From positions 1-8,002 of the forward strand of contig NZ_CALHXD010000320.1 of NCBI RefSeq assembly GCF_938040115.1: 8,002 bases of DNA. The letters run 5' to 3'. The first letter of the stretch is position 1. Each line of letters starts with the position of its first letter. The DNA comes from an uncultured Campylobacter sp. (GTDB taxonomy: Bacteria > Campylobacterota > Campylobacteria > Campylobacterales > Campylobacteraceae). The notes under the pieces are model-generated. The model did not search any database. It worked only from the letters and a program-made list of their open reading frames with translations, and had not been told where the DNA came from. This document shows, piece after piece, positions 1 through 5,918 of this stretch. A program made the translations under genes and the position numbers.

Positions 1-1
1 A

Positions 2-559
2 AAAGATGATCGATTAAAACATAAAATGTACCAGCAATACTATATACACATCAAGTTGGCGGTAGAAGGCAGTATACTGCCCGCATTTTGGCAAATTTTA
101 GAGGAATATAGAGTGCCTATGCGCTTCATTTATGATATTTGCAGAAATTCTAGCGCGGTTCCGGCTGGCAGGGCAGATATCTGGGCGCAAGGCTTATATT
201 ACGGCTTTGATAGAGACTTTTTGGTTTCAAGTCATTTGTTGATACCTCAAATAGAGCATTTGGCGAGAATTTTATTGCGACAAGAAAAAATCCCTACGAC
301 TACTATCGATGAATACGGCGTAGAATCGGAAAAAAGCATAAACTCGCTTTTGCAAGAACCAAAAATATATGAATTGCTCGGGAGAGATTTGACGGAAGAG
401 CTAAAATTTTTACTAACGGAGCCGATGGGGCTAAACTACAGAAATAAAATATGTCACGGACTAGTCGGCGAATCTCCAAACGATGCCGATATTTATATTT
501 GGTGGCTTTGCCTTAGGCTAGTGGTTAATAATTGTGTTTTATTCGGGGTTACTCGCTAG
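2..559 (+). CDS. DUF4209-like protein, 3' part of a gene truncated by the window edge
   Basis: The reading frame is open from base 2 to the stop at 557-559. The first ATG is at 26, but no stop precedes it and no good ribosome binding site is seen, so the true start is probably upstream and this is the C-terminal 180-odd residues of a longer protein. Counting from the ATG at 26, residues 70-85 form an amphipathic stretch (HLLIPQIEHLARILLR), and residues 136-146 read GLNYRNKICHG. This pattern (a 'HLLIPQ..' helix, then 'GLNxRNxxxHG', then a Trp-rich helix near the end) is what I recall of the C-terminal domain of DUF4209 proteins. R139-N140...H144 is an Rx4H motif as in HEPN-type RNases. Function is unknown. 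A defence or RNA-cleaving role is only an inference. The gene ends 124 bases before the 3' end of the oppositely oriented tRNA-Ser, a common position for accessory DNA. Confidence 0.7.
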   Translation, partial: KDDRLKHKMYQQYYIHIKLAVEGSILPAFWQILEEYRVPMRFIYDICRNSSAVPAGRADIWAQGLYYGFDRDFLVSSHLLIPQIEHLARILLRQEKIPTTTIDEYGVESEKSINSLLQEPKIYELLGRDLTEELKFLLTEPMGLNYRNKICHGLVGESPNDADIYIWWLCLRLVVNNCVLFGVTR

Positions 560-683
560 AATTTATTACTTTAACTGCAAATAATACACGCGATAAAATC
601 AAAAAAAATTACTAAAATTTAAAAAAATACAACTAAAAGTTGGGGATACTCATATATTAGGAGTTAATACAATAATTAAATAG
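560..683. other. AT-rich spacer between DUF4209-like gene and tRNA-Ser
   Basis: The spacer is very AT-rich. The only structure seen is a small inverted repeat, CAACT-AAA-AGTTG at 630-642, without a following T-run, so it is not a convincing terminator. I looked for a second copy of the tRNA-Ser 3' end (an attachment-site repeat) and did not find one here. Confidence 0.6.
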
Positions 684-773
684 TGGCCGGGAGATAGGGA
701 TTCGAACCCCAGGAGGCTTTCACACCTCAACGGTTTTCAAGACCGCCGCTTTCGACCGCTCAGCCATCTCCCG
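684..773 (-). tRNA. tRNA-Ser (anticodon UGA)
   Basis: Read on the minus strand, 773 to 684, the gene folds as a class II tRNA. The acceptor stem is CGGGAGA/TCTCCCG, the discriminator base is G73, and the CCA end is encoded (684-686 as TGG on the plus strand). The D-arm GCTGAGCGG, the anticodon stem GCGGT/ACCGT with loop CTTGAAA (anticodon TGA), a long variable arm (GAGGTGTGAAAGCCTC) and the T-loop GGTTCGAATCC are all present. It decodes UCA and other UCN serine codons. It is the last gene of the minus-strand array, after the small lipoprotein gene and its hairpin terminator, so it depends on read-through or on its own promoter. Confidence 0.97.
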
Positions 774-782
774 TAAAAATAT

Positions 783-802
783 TTTGGCTAATTATAGCCA
801 AA
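783..802 (-). terminator. Intrinsic terminator after the small lipoprotein gene
   Basis: TTTGGCTA-ATTA-TAGCCAAA is a perfect 8-bp stem with a 4-base loop. On the minus strand it begins one base after the lipoprotein stop codon and is followed by ATATTTTT, a T-rich tail. This fits a Rho-independent terminator, partial or complete, lying between the lipoprotein gene and tRNA-Ser. In the plus direction the tail is weaker. Confidence 0.6.
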
Positions 803-803
803 T

Positions 804-959
804 TTATTCGGTTTTTTCCTTAACGTAGGAAGCGCCTTTGTTGACTTTTTCCTTTGACCATTCAACGGCGTTATTTGTGTCCTCTTTGGCTCCGCGCCAA
901 GTATTTGAACAGCCAACCATAAACAAAGCGGCAGATAATAGCACTAGTAAATAACGCAT
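804..959 (-). CDS. Small entericidin-like lipoprotein (51 aa)
   Basis: This short frame is read on the minus strand from ATG at 959-957 to TAA at 806-804. Residues 1-16 form a lipoprotein signal: a basic residue at 2, then a hydrophobic core ending in the lipobox M-V-G-C. Cys17 would be the lipidated residue after signal peptidase II cleavage. The mature part is only about 35 residues, begins CSNTWRGAKEDTNNAVEW and is rich in Lys, Glu and Asn. The start after the lipobox (C-x-N-T-x-R-G) resembles entericidin EcnA/EcnB-type bacteriolytic or stress lipoproteins. A strong Shine-Dalgarno AAGGAGAG (963-970 on the plus strand) sits 3 bases before the start. It lies between tRNA-Cys and tRNA-Ser on the same strand and ends at a hairpin terminator. 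Family assignment is by eye; that it is a genuine small lipoprotein is well supported. Confidence 0.8.
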   Translation of the reverse strand: MRYLLVLLSAALFMVGCSNTWRGAKEDTNNAVEWSKEKVNKGASYVKEKTE

Positions 960-978
960 TTTCTCTCCTTATAATTTT

Positions 979-1052
979 TGGAGGCGACACCCGGATTCGA
1001 ACCGGGGATCAAAGCTTTGCAGGCTCATGCCTTACCACTTGGCTATGTCGCC
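979..1052 (-). tRNA. tRNA-Cys (anticodon GCA)
   Basis: Minus strand, 1052 to 979. The acceptor stem is GGCGACA/TGTCGCC, with U73 as discriminator (typical of Cys) and an encoded CCA. The anticodon loop CTGCAAA gives GCA, and the T-arm is CCCGGTTCGAATCCGGG. It lies 10 bases after tRNA-Leu in the direction of transcription and 19 bases before the lipoprotein start, so the lipoprotein message probably begins in a tRNA-containing transcript that is then processed. Confidence 0.97.
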
Positions 1053-1062
1053 TAAAAGTCAA

Positions 1063-1149
1063 TGGTGCCCGAAACCGGACTTGAACCGGTACGGTAAAAA
1101 TTACCGAGGGATTTTAAGTCCCTTGCGTCTACCATTCCGCCACCCGGGC
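1063..1149 (-). tRNA. tRNA-Leu (anticodon UAA)
   Basis: Minus strand, 1149 to 1063, class II with a long variable arm (CGGTAATTTTTACCG). The acceptor is GCCCGGG/TTCGGGC with two G-U pairs at the inner end, A73 is the discriminator, and CCA is encoded. Anticodon stem AGGGA/TCCCT holds loop CTTAAAA, giving TAA. It reads UUA and UUG leucine codons, and UUA is abundant in this AT-rich genome. Confidence 0.97.
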
Positions 1150-1174
1150 AAAAATTCCCTAAATTTAAAACCGA

Positions 1175-1249
1175 TGGAGCGGGAAACGAGATTCGAACTC
1201 GCGACCCCAACCTTGGCAAGGTTGTGCTCTACCCCTGAGCTATTCCCGC
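1175..1249 (-). tRNA. tRNA-Gly (anticodon GCC)
   Basis: Minus strand, 1249 to 1175. It is the first gene of the Gly-Leu-Cys-(lipoprotein)-Ser array. Acceptor GCGGGAA/TTCCCGC, U73 and an encoded CCA are present. Anticodon stem CAACC/GGTTG with loop TTGCCAA gives GCC, and the T-loop is GTTCGAATC. Confidence 0.97.
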
Positions 1250-1269
1250 ATTTTTGTTTGAAAAATGAG

Positions 1270-1293
1270 ATTTTAGCTGATTTTTGCTTAAAA
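1270..1293 (-). promoter_or_regulatory. Sigma70-type promoter of the minus-strand tRNA array
   Basis: On the minus strand the sequence reads TTTTAAGC (1293-1286), ten bases, then TAAAAT (1275-1270). A TTTAAGC-like box plus a TATAAT-like -10, without a classical TTGACA, is the usual arrangement of epsilonproteobacterial vegetative promoters. The -10 ends 20 bases before the first base of tRNA-Gly, leaving a short leader to be processed. Confidence 0.55.
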
Positions 1294-1340
1294 TTTTATT
1301 TTATTTCGTCAAATTTCAAAATTTCGTAAGATAAAAATGA

Positions 1341-1346
1341 TATAAT
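1341..1346 (+). promoter_or_regulatory. -10 element of the tRNA-Ala promoter
   Basis: A perfect TATAAT lies 21 bases before the first base of tRNA-Ala, preceded by the AT-rich track usual in Campylobacter promoters. Transcription would start near 1353, giving a roughly 15-base leader. With the minus-strand promoter at 1270-1293 it makes 1250-1367 a divergent tRNA promoter region. Confidence 0.6.
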
Positions 1347-1367
1347 TCCAAAATCTTTTCGACGATT

Positions 1368-1443
<76 letters not shown>

Positions 1444-1581
1444 TCTTTAAATTTATTCCCCAAATTTTACATCATCAAAAACTTTGATTAATTTATGTTT
1501 TATGGTTAATATCTAAATCCTTAAAAATAGTATTTTAAGCTTGCTTGTGTTAGTATCGGCAAAATTTAGTACGAGAAAAAG
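1444..1581 (+). promoter_or_regulatory. Leader and promoter region of mccR
   Basis: This AT-rich spacer separates tRNA-Ala from the two-component genes. A weak 6-bp hairpin, ATCAAA-AAC-TTTGAT at 1474-1488, could end the tRNA transcript but lacks a clean T-run. A good epsilonproteobacterial promoter follows: the box TTTTAAGCTT (1533-1542) and a -10-like TAGTAT (1551-1556). Transcription would start near 1563, giving a leader of about 20 bases. The ribosome binding site before ATG 1582 is only a weak purine run (GAGAAAAAG). Confidence 0.5.
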
Positions 1582-2277
1582 ATGCAAGATTACTCCGTTT
1601 TAGACGTTTTATCCAATAAAAAAGTCCTTTGTTTAGAGGATGAACCTTATATATTAAAAAATATGATCGACTCTCTCGAGCTGTTTTTTGCCGAAGTAAA
1701 AGGCGTAAGCGACGGTATCGAGGCGCTAGACGAGGCTATGAGCGGTTCATACGACGCGCTCGTCCTAGATGTCAGCGTCCCGCACATGGACGGTTTAGAG
1801 GTAGCTAAAAAAATCCGCTGTGCAAACCGCAAAATCCCGATCGTAATCATCTCAAGCCATACCGAGCAGGAGTATTTGTGGCGTGCGGTTGAGCTAAAGA
1901 TCACGAGATATCTATCAAAGCCTTACGATAAAGATACGTTTATAAAGGCACTAGAAGACGTCGCGATGGAGCTCATCGACCATACGCCTATGTTTAATAT
2001 TAATAGCGAGCTCAAATACGATTTTAGCAAAAAAATCATATATATAAAGGAAGAGGCCTGTCGCCTCTCCAAAAGCGAGAGCAAGCTTTTGGAGTATTTT
2101 TTAAACAACAAAAACCAAACCATCACTTACGAGCAGCTGTTTGACTACATGTGGGAATTTGAACAGCCGACCAAAGAAGCCATCAAAACCATCGTAAAAG
2201 AGCTGCGCCGCAAGATCGGCAAGGACACGATCAGAAATTTGTACGGCGTAGGATATCTATGTGAAGTCCAAATTTAA
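1582..2277 (+). CDS. mccR: OmpR-family response regulator MccR of the sulfite-respiration cluster
   Basis: A 231-residue DNA-binding response regulator. The receiver domain spans about 13-125: acidic pair E19-D20, phosphoacceptor D63 in LVLDVSVPHMDG, switch residue S91, and K113 of the SKP motif. Residues 140-231 form a winged-helix OmpR/PhoB-type output domain, including a recognition-helix stretch (IKTIVKELRRKIG) and a closing wing (NLYGVGYLCE). All residues needed for phosphotransfer are present. The gene overlaps the kinase gene by 17 bases, which indicates translational coupling. Position directly ahead of mccA matches the mccRS pair of Wolinella succinogenes, so its target is probably the mccA promoter. 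The symbol rests on that synteny; the family assignment is certain. Confidence 0.9.
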   Translation: MQDYSVLDVLSNKKVLCLEDEPYILKNMIDSLELFFAEVKGVSDGIEALDEAMSGSYDALVLDVSVPHMDGLEVAKKIRCANRKIPIVIISSHTEQEYLWRAVELKITRYLSKPYDKDTFIKALEDVAMELIDHTPMFNINSELKYDFSKKIIYIKEEACRLSKSESKLLEYFLNNKNQTITYEQLFDYMWEFEQPTKEAIKTIVKELRRKIGKDTIRNLYGVGYLCEVQI

Positions 2278-3700
2278 ATTTATCATCCTGCTGCTCGTCG
2301 TTTTGTACGGCGCCATTACCGTTTTGGTTTTTAACTTTTACCGCGATCTTGCCCTAAAAGACGCCAAGCAGGAGGCAGTTTACGTGCTAGATGCGATGAA
2401 CGGCATACGCGACTATATCTCTACCGTCCAGCGCCCCCTCATAGATGAGTTAAAAGATCACGGCGCGATAGACAAAGACCTTTTTGACCCCAGACTCATG
2501 TCCTCATCCTATATCACGCGTCAAATTTATAAAATCCAGCTCGCCAAAAAAAACATAAACTACGACTACAGACTAACGGCGACGAATCCGCTAAATCCCG
2601 AACACGAAGGCACGGAGTTTGAAAATGAAATTTTAGAAGGGTTTAAAGAGGGCAAATACGAGGTCTACTCTGACGTAATCAAAGACCAAAACGCCTCATA
2701 CTTTTTCGTCGGCCTTCCTATCAAAAACTCCCACCCGTCATGCGTCGAGTGCCACAACATAAATAGCGCGCCTAAAAAAATGCTCGAACAATACGGAAAT
2801 TTAAATAATTTCGAGGGCAAAGTTGGCGACACGATAGCAATGGTGAGCTTTAAAATCCCGGTAAAAAGTATTTTGCTCTATCATAAACAAGAATTTATCG
2901 TTAGCGGCGTGGCGATCACGGCGATATTTGCGGCGTTTTTATTTTTTGTTTATAAAATCCACAAAGGCAACGAAAAAACCAAGATGCAAAACGAGCTTTT
3001 GATGATAAATCAAAGCCGCCTAGCCTCGATGGGCGAAATGATCGGCAATATCTCGCACCAGTGGCGTCAGCCTCTAGCACAGATCAGCTCGACTTTAGTA
3101 AATTTGGAGCTTTACTCCGAGCGAGGCAAGCTAAGCGAGCAGAGGCTAAAAGAGGCCATCGAGGAGGCAAACGAGCAGGTCAAATTTATGTCAGGCACTA
3201 TCGAGGATTTTAAAAATTTCTTTAATCCAAATATGCCAAAGAGCGAATTTGAAGTAAAGCAGGCCATAGAGCAGGCTTGTAAAATTTTAAACGCGACGCT
3301 CAAAAAGCACGTCATCGACGTAAAAGTCGAGATAAAAGAAAATTTTACGCTTTACGGAAACATAAACGAGCTTATTCAAATTTTAATCAACGTCATGAAT
3401 AACGCCAAAGAAGCATTTTTAAACCTGCCGCAAGAGCGGGCGCAAGCAAACCGATGGCAAATTTTAATAACCGCCCTTTTGCAAAACGGCGAGCGAGCGA
3501 TAACGCTCGAAAATAACGCCGGTAATATAGATAAAGGCGTGATAAATAAAATTTTCAAGCCGCATTTTACTACAAAAAAATCAGGCAGCGGGCTTGGGCT
3601 ATATATGAGCAAGGTAATAGCCGAAAAAAATAACGCCCGAATTTACGCACAAAATATAAATAATGGCGTAGTATTTACTATTAAATTTAAAAATTCATAA
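2261..3700 (+). CDS. mccS: Membrane sensor histidine kinase MccS with a predicted periplasmic haem-c sensor domain
   Basis: A 479-residue kinase. The start is GTG at 2261, inside the end of mccR, with AGGA at 2250-2253 as ribosome binding site. TM1 is about residues 7-25 and TM2 about 212-231, enclosing a periplasmic sensor of about 185 residues that resembles DUF3365/Tll0287-like domains. It holds a CxxCH haem c motif, C161-V-E-C164-H165. The cytoplasmic part has the phosphoacceptor H266 in ISHQWRQPL, an N-box with N381 (MNNAKEA), and a G2 box GSGLGL at 442-447. The G1 box is aberrant: residues 418-422 read NNAGN where DNAGG is usual, so the adenine-contacting Asp is Asn. The likely role is to sense a redox-active or haem-binding signal linked to sulfite respiration and phosphorylate MccR. 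The ligand is unknown. Kinase identity is certain; the haem is inferred from the motif. Confidence 0.9.
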   Translation: MKSKFKFIILLLVVLYGAITVLVFNFYRDLALKDAKQEAVYVLDAMNGIRDYISTVQRPLIDELKDHGAIDKDLFDPRLMSSSYITRQIYKIQLAKKNINYDYRLTATNPLNPEHEGTEFENEILEGFKEGKYEVYSDVIKDQNASYFFVGLPIKNSHPSCVECHNINSAPKKMLEQYGNLNNFEGKVGDTIAMVSFKIPVKSILLYHKQEFIVSGVAITAIFAAFLFFVYKIHKGNEKTKMQNELLMINQSRLASMGEMIGNISHQWRQPLAQISSTLVNLELYSERGKLSEQRLKEAIEEANEQVKFMSGTIEDFKNFFNPNMPKSEFEVKQAIEQACKILNATLKKHVIDVKVEIKENFTLYGNINELIQILINVMNNAKEAFLNLPQERAQANRWQILITALLQNGERAITLENNAGNIDKGVINKIFKPHFTTKKSGSGLGLYMSKVIAEKNNARIYAQNINNGVVFTIKFKNS

Positions 3701-3797
3701 TTTATTAAATTTCCCCTTTTTTCGCCCCCTTTTTACGATAGCATTATCAGTATGAAATCTTTTTGATTTTAGATCCAAAATTTATAAGGAGGGCGCA
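3701..3797 (+). promoter_or_regulatory. Control region of the mccA operon with tandem CCCCTTTTT repeats
   Basis: This 97-base gap between the kinase and mccA has no terminator hairpin. It holds two direct repeats CCCCTTTTT at 3713-3721 and 3726-3734 (13 bases start to start), then an imperfect palindrome GATA-GCAT-TATC at 3737-3748. Possible -10 elements are TATGAA (3751-3756) or TTAGAT (3769-3774); neither is strong, as expected of an activator-dependent promoter. OmpR-family regulators bind tandem direct repeats, so the repeats are a candidate MccR operator. The ribosome binding site AAGGAGGG (3786-3793) is near perfect and fixes the mccA start. Confidence 0.45.
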
Positions 3798-5864
3798 ATG
3801 AGGAATTTAAGTAAAACCTTATTAGGTTTGCTTATGGGCGTTAGCGTCTTCGCATCGCAAGCCTGTTGCGAAGAACACAACATGCAGATGTCTCAACAAG
3901 CGCGAGACGTCATAGCAAACCCAAAAGGCACGCTTCAAAGTAGAGGCGTAATATCCTTGCAAGACTACATCGTAGAAGAGCAAGAGATGTATGAGTGGCT
4001 GTTTAAAAACCACCCGATTTTCACAAAATACGGCGGTAAAACAGTCGGTAAACTGGACGTTCACGACCGTGGACTTGAGTGGCTTGCCGAAGGTCACGGC
4101 TTTGACATGTCAAAAGCTAGTAAAAGAGACGGCGGTAAAGGCTACAGCTCTATGATGTATAGGATACCTGCGGGTTCGTCTTTGCAGTTTCCTAACAAAT
4201 TCGTAGGATCCGAAAAGTGCGGCGAGTGCCACCCTGCGCAGTACGAGGTATGGAGCAGATCGCGCCACGCCACTACTATCCGCTTCCCTGGCGAGCACCC
4301 AGAGGTTAACAACAACCTAACCGATCCGGTATTTAGCCCAGACACTGCGTCCATCTTGCCTCAAGGTATTACTCCAGACGTTATTTACGCAACCGTAGGA
4401 CACCTAAGAACCAAATTCGGCTACGTAGACGCGTGGCTTTTGCGAGGAACTTACCACGTAGAGGGCGGTTTGCTACGAGACGGCACGGGTCAGATCGTAG
4501 CGGGCGGTAACCAGTTCCAAAGAACTTGGGCGTTAAATTTAACTCCTGAAACAGTTAAGAAAATCAAAGATTTCGTTCCTGATTTCCCAGAAACTCTAGC
4601 TGATTACGGCGATAACGGCGGATACGTCAGAGGTCTAGCCTCGTACGCGGCTAAATACAAAAAGTCAATGTTCTTCCAAGCAAACGGCTCTTACTGCGAA
4701 GTTTGCCACCCGTTCAAATTTGACTTTAAAACTAAGAAAGAGTTCTATGCGGCTCTTGGTAATGCCAAAGAGCTTCAAAAGCACACTATCTCTAAAGGCG
4801 TAAGCTGTGAGGAGTGTCACGGAGCCGGCGGTCACCTTGACGGAGCTACAAACTTTAGAACATCAAACTGCGAACGCTGTCACCAAAGATTTAACTACAG
4901 CCCAGACCTAGCTAGAGCCAATCCTCTAAACCAAGGCAAGCTTGACCTATCTCTAAGCTCTAAATTTAAATCAATGGGACCAGGATGCGGATCTGAGGGT
5001 TCACAATCATACTTTACCGCTCACTACGATAAAGGCATGCGCTGCACCACTTGCCACGATCCTCACGATAACACAGGTCCGGTTGTAGGCGACAAGACTA
5101 TCAAGGGCGTAAACTATAACTCAGAGCAAGGCTACCTAAGTGCGCTTTACACTAAACCAAAAATCAGAAAAGATTGTCAAGATTGCCACAAAGAGCAAGC
5201 ATATATCGCTTCTAGAGCCGATACGCACAAAGACAACACTTGCGCATCTTGCCACATGCCATTCATGATGAGCTGCGAGAACTTCTACGCTATCCAGTTC
5301 CAAGATAACGCTGGATTCGATACTCAAAGAAGATCTCACATCTGGAAAATCGACGTAGATCCTGCTAGAAAATCTCTAGTTGCGGGCGACGCGGCTAAAG
5401 GACCGAGAGATGCTAAAGATTGGCACTTCCAAAGAGATAAAAACGGACATAACTTCGTTGACCTAATGTGGGCGTGCGCTAGAACGTCTTGGGCGGATAA
5501 AGATATGCAAGATACTAAAGGCTGCCACAGCCCTGTTCTATCTGAGCTAAAACCTACTCTGCACTTCAAGAACCAAAAACAGGTTTATGACGAAGTAATG
5601 GGATGGCAAACCCCTGTTAAAAACGACTTCTCTCAAGTCAAAATCGGTATCGAGGGACTTTATGCTATCTTAGAAACTAAGAAACTAAGCCCTAGCGATA
5701 AGACAAGAGTTTATGAGCTAATCGAAAAAGCGCAAGACACTGTCGACTTGCTACAAAAAGACGGCTCATGGGGTATGCACGGCTTTAAATATACAAAACA
5801 AAGACTCGACGCTTCTAAAGAGTACATCAAAGAAGCCCAAAGAATCATAAATAACAATTTATGA
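3798..5864 (+). CDS. mccA: Octahaem cytochrome c sulfite reductase MccA
   Basis: A 688-residue periplasmic enzyme that reduces sulfite to sulfide with six electrons. A Sec signal peptide spans about residues 1-19 or 1-22. Seven CxxCH haem motifs begin at C141, C300, C337, C358, C416, C460 and C482. The eighth site is C560 and C576-H577, with exactly 15 residues between the cysteines: the CX15CH motif that defines MccA. From memory, the Wolinella succinogenes structure has Cu(I) on Cys399 and Cys495 and a pocket of Tyr123, Lys208, Tyr285, Arg366 and Lys393. Here C397, C493, Y121, K206, Y283, R364 and K391 all match at a constant offset of two. The mature N-terminus is odd in carrying CCEEHNMQM (23-31). 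Phe, Asn and Tyr codons appear to favour TTC, AAC and TAC more than in the kinase gene, consistent with high expression. Attachment of haem 8 needs a dedicated haem lyase (CcsA1 in Wolinella), not seen in this window. Confidence 0.97.
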   Translation: MRNLSKTLLGLLMGVSVFASQACCEEHNMQMSQQARDVIANPKGTLQSRGVISLQDYIVEEQEMYEWLFKNHPIFTKYGGKTVGKLDVHDRGLEWLAEGHGFDMSKASKRDGGKGYSSMMYRIPAGSSLQFPNKFVGSEKCGECHPAQYEVWSRSRHATTIRFPGEHPEVNNNLTDPVFSPDTASILPQGITPDVIYATVGHLRTKFGYVDAWLLRGTYHVEGGLLRDGTGQIVAGGNQFQRTWALNLTPETVKKIKDFVPDFPETLADYGDNGGYVRGLASYAAKYKKSMFFQANGSYCEVCHPFKFDFKTKKEFYAALGNAKELQKHTISKGVSCEECHGAGGHLDGATNFRTSNCERCHQRFNYSPDLARANPLNQGKLDLSLSSKFKSMGPGCGSEGSQSYFTAHYDKGMRCTTCHDPHDNTGPVVGDKTIKGVNYNSEQGYLSALYTKPKIRKDCQDCHKEQAYIASRADTHKDNTCASCHMPFMMSCENFYAIQFQDNAGFDTQRRSHIWKIDVDPARKSLVAGDAAKGPRDAKDWHFQRDKNGHNFVDLMWACARTSWADKDMQDTKGCHSPVLSELKPTLHFKNQKQVYDEVMGWQTPVKNDFSQVKIGIEGLYAILETKKLSPSDKTRVYELIEKAQDTVDLLQKDGSWGMHGFKYTKQRLDASKEYIKEAQRIINNNL

Positions 5865-5873
5865 TGCGATTAC

Positions 5874-5897
5874 GGACGCCGCAAAAGTGCGGCGTCC
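5874..5897 (+). terminator. Strong mccA-mccB intercistronic hairpin without a T-run
   Basis: GGACGCCGC (5874-5882) pairs perfectly with GCGGCGTCC (5889-5897); an extra A-T pair closes the loop to AAAG. This 10-bp GC-rich stem stands out in an AT-rich spacer. It begins nine bases after the mccA stop, and is followed by AAATTTAATAAGG, not by a run of T. It is therefore more likely an mRNA-stabilising or attenuating structure than a full terminator. The mccB ribosome binding site lies just after it. Confidence 0.7.
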
Positions 5898-5918
5898 AAA
5901 TTTAATAAGGTAAAATTT

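Noticed and set aside
630..642. Inverted repeat CAACT-AAA-AGTTG as a terminator or attachment site
   Set aside because: Only five base pairs and no T-run on either side; it does not match the tRNA-Ser end.
1027..1329. A 100-codon open frame on the plus strand
   Set aside because: It runs antisense through tRNA-Cys, tRNA-Leu and tRNA-Gly and into their promoter. Its peptide is just the tRNA complements translated; no ribosome binding site or protein family is seen.
3822..5569. Several 60-90 codon minus-strand frames within mccA
   Set aside because: They are shadows of a long, well-identified coding sequence, without start signals or recognisable domains.
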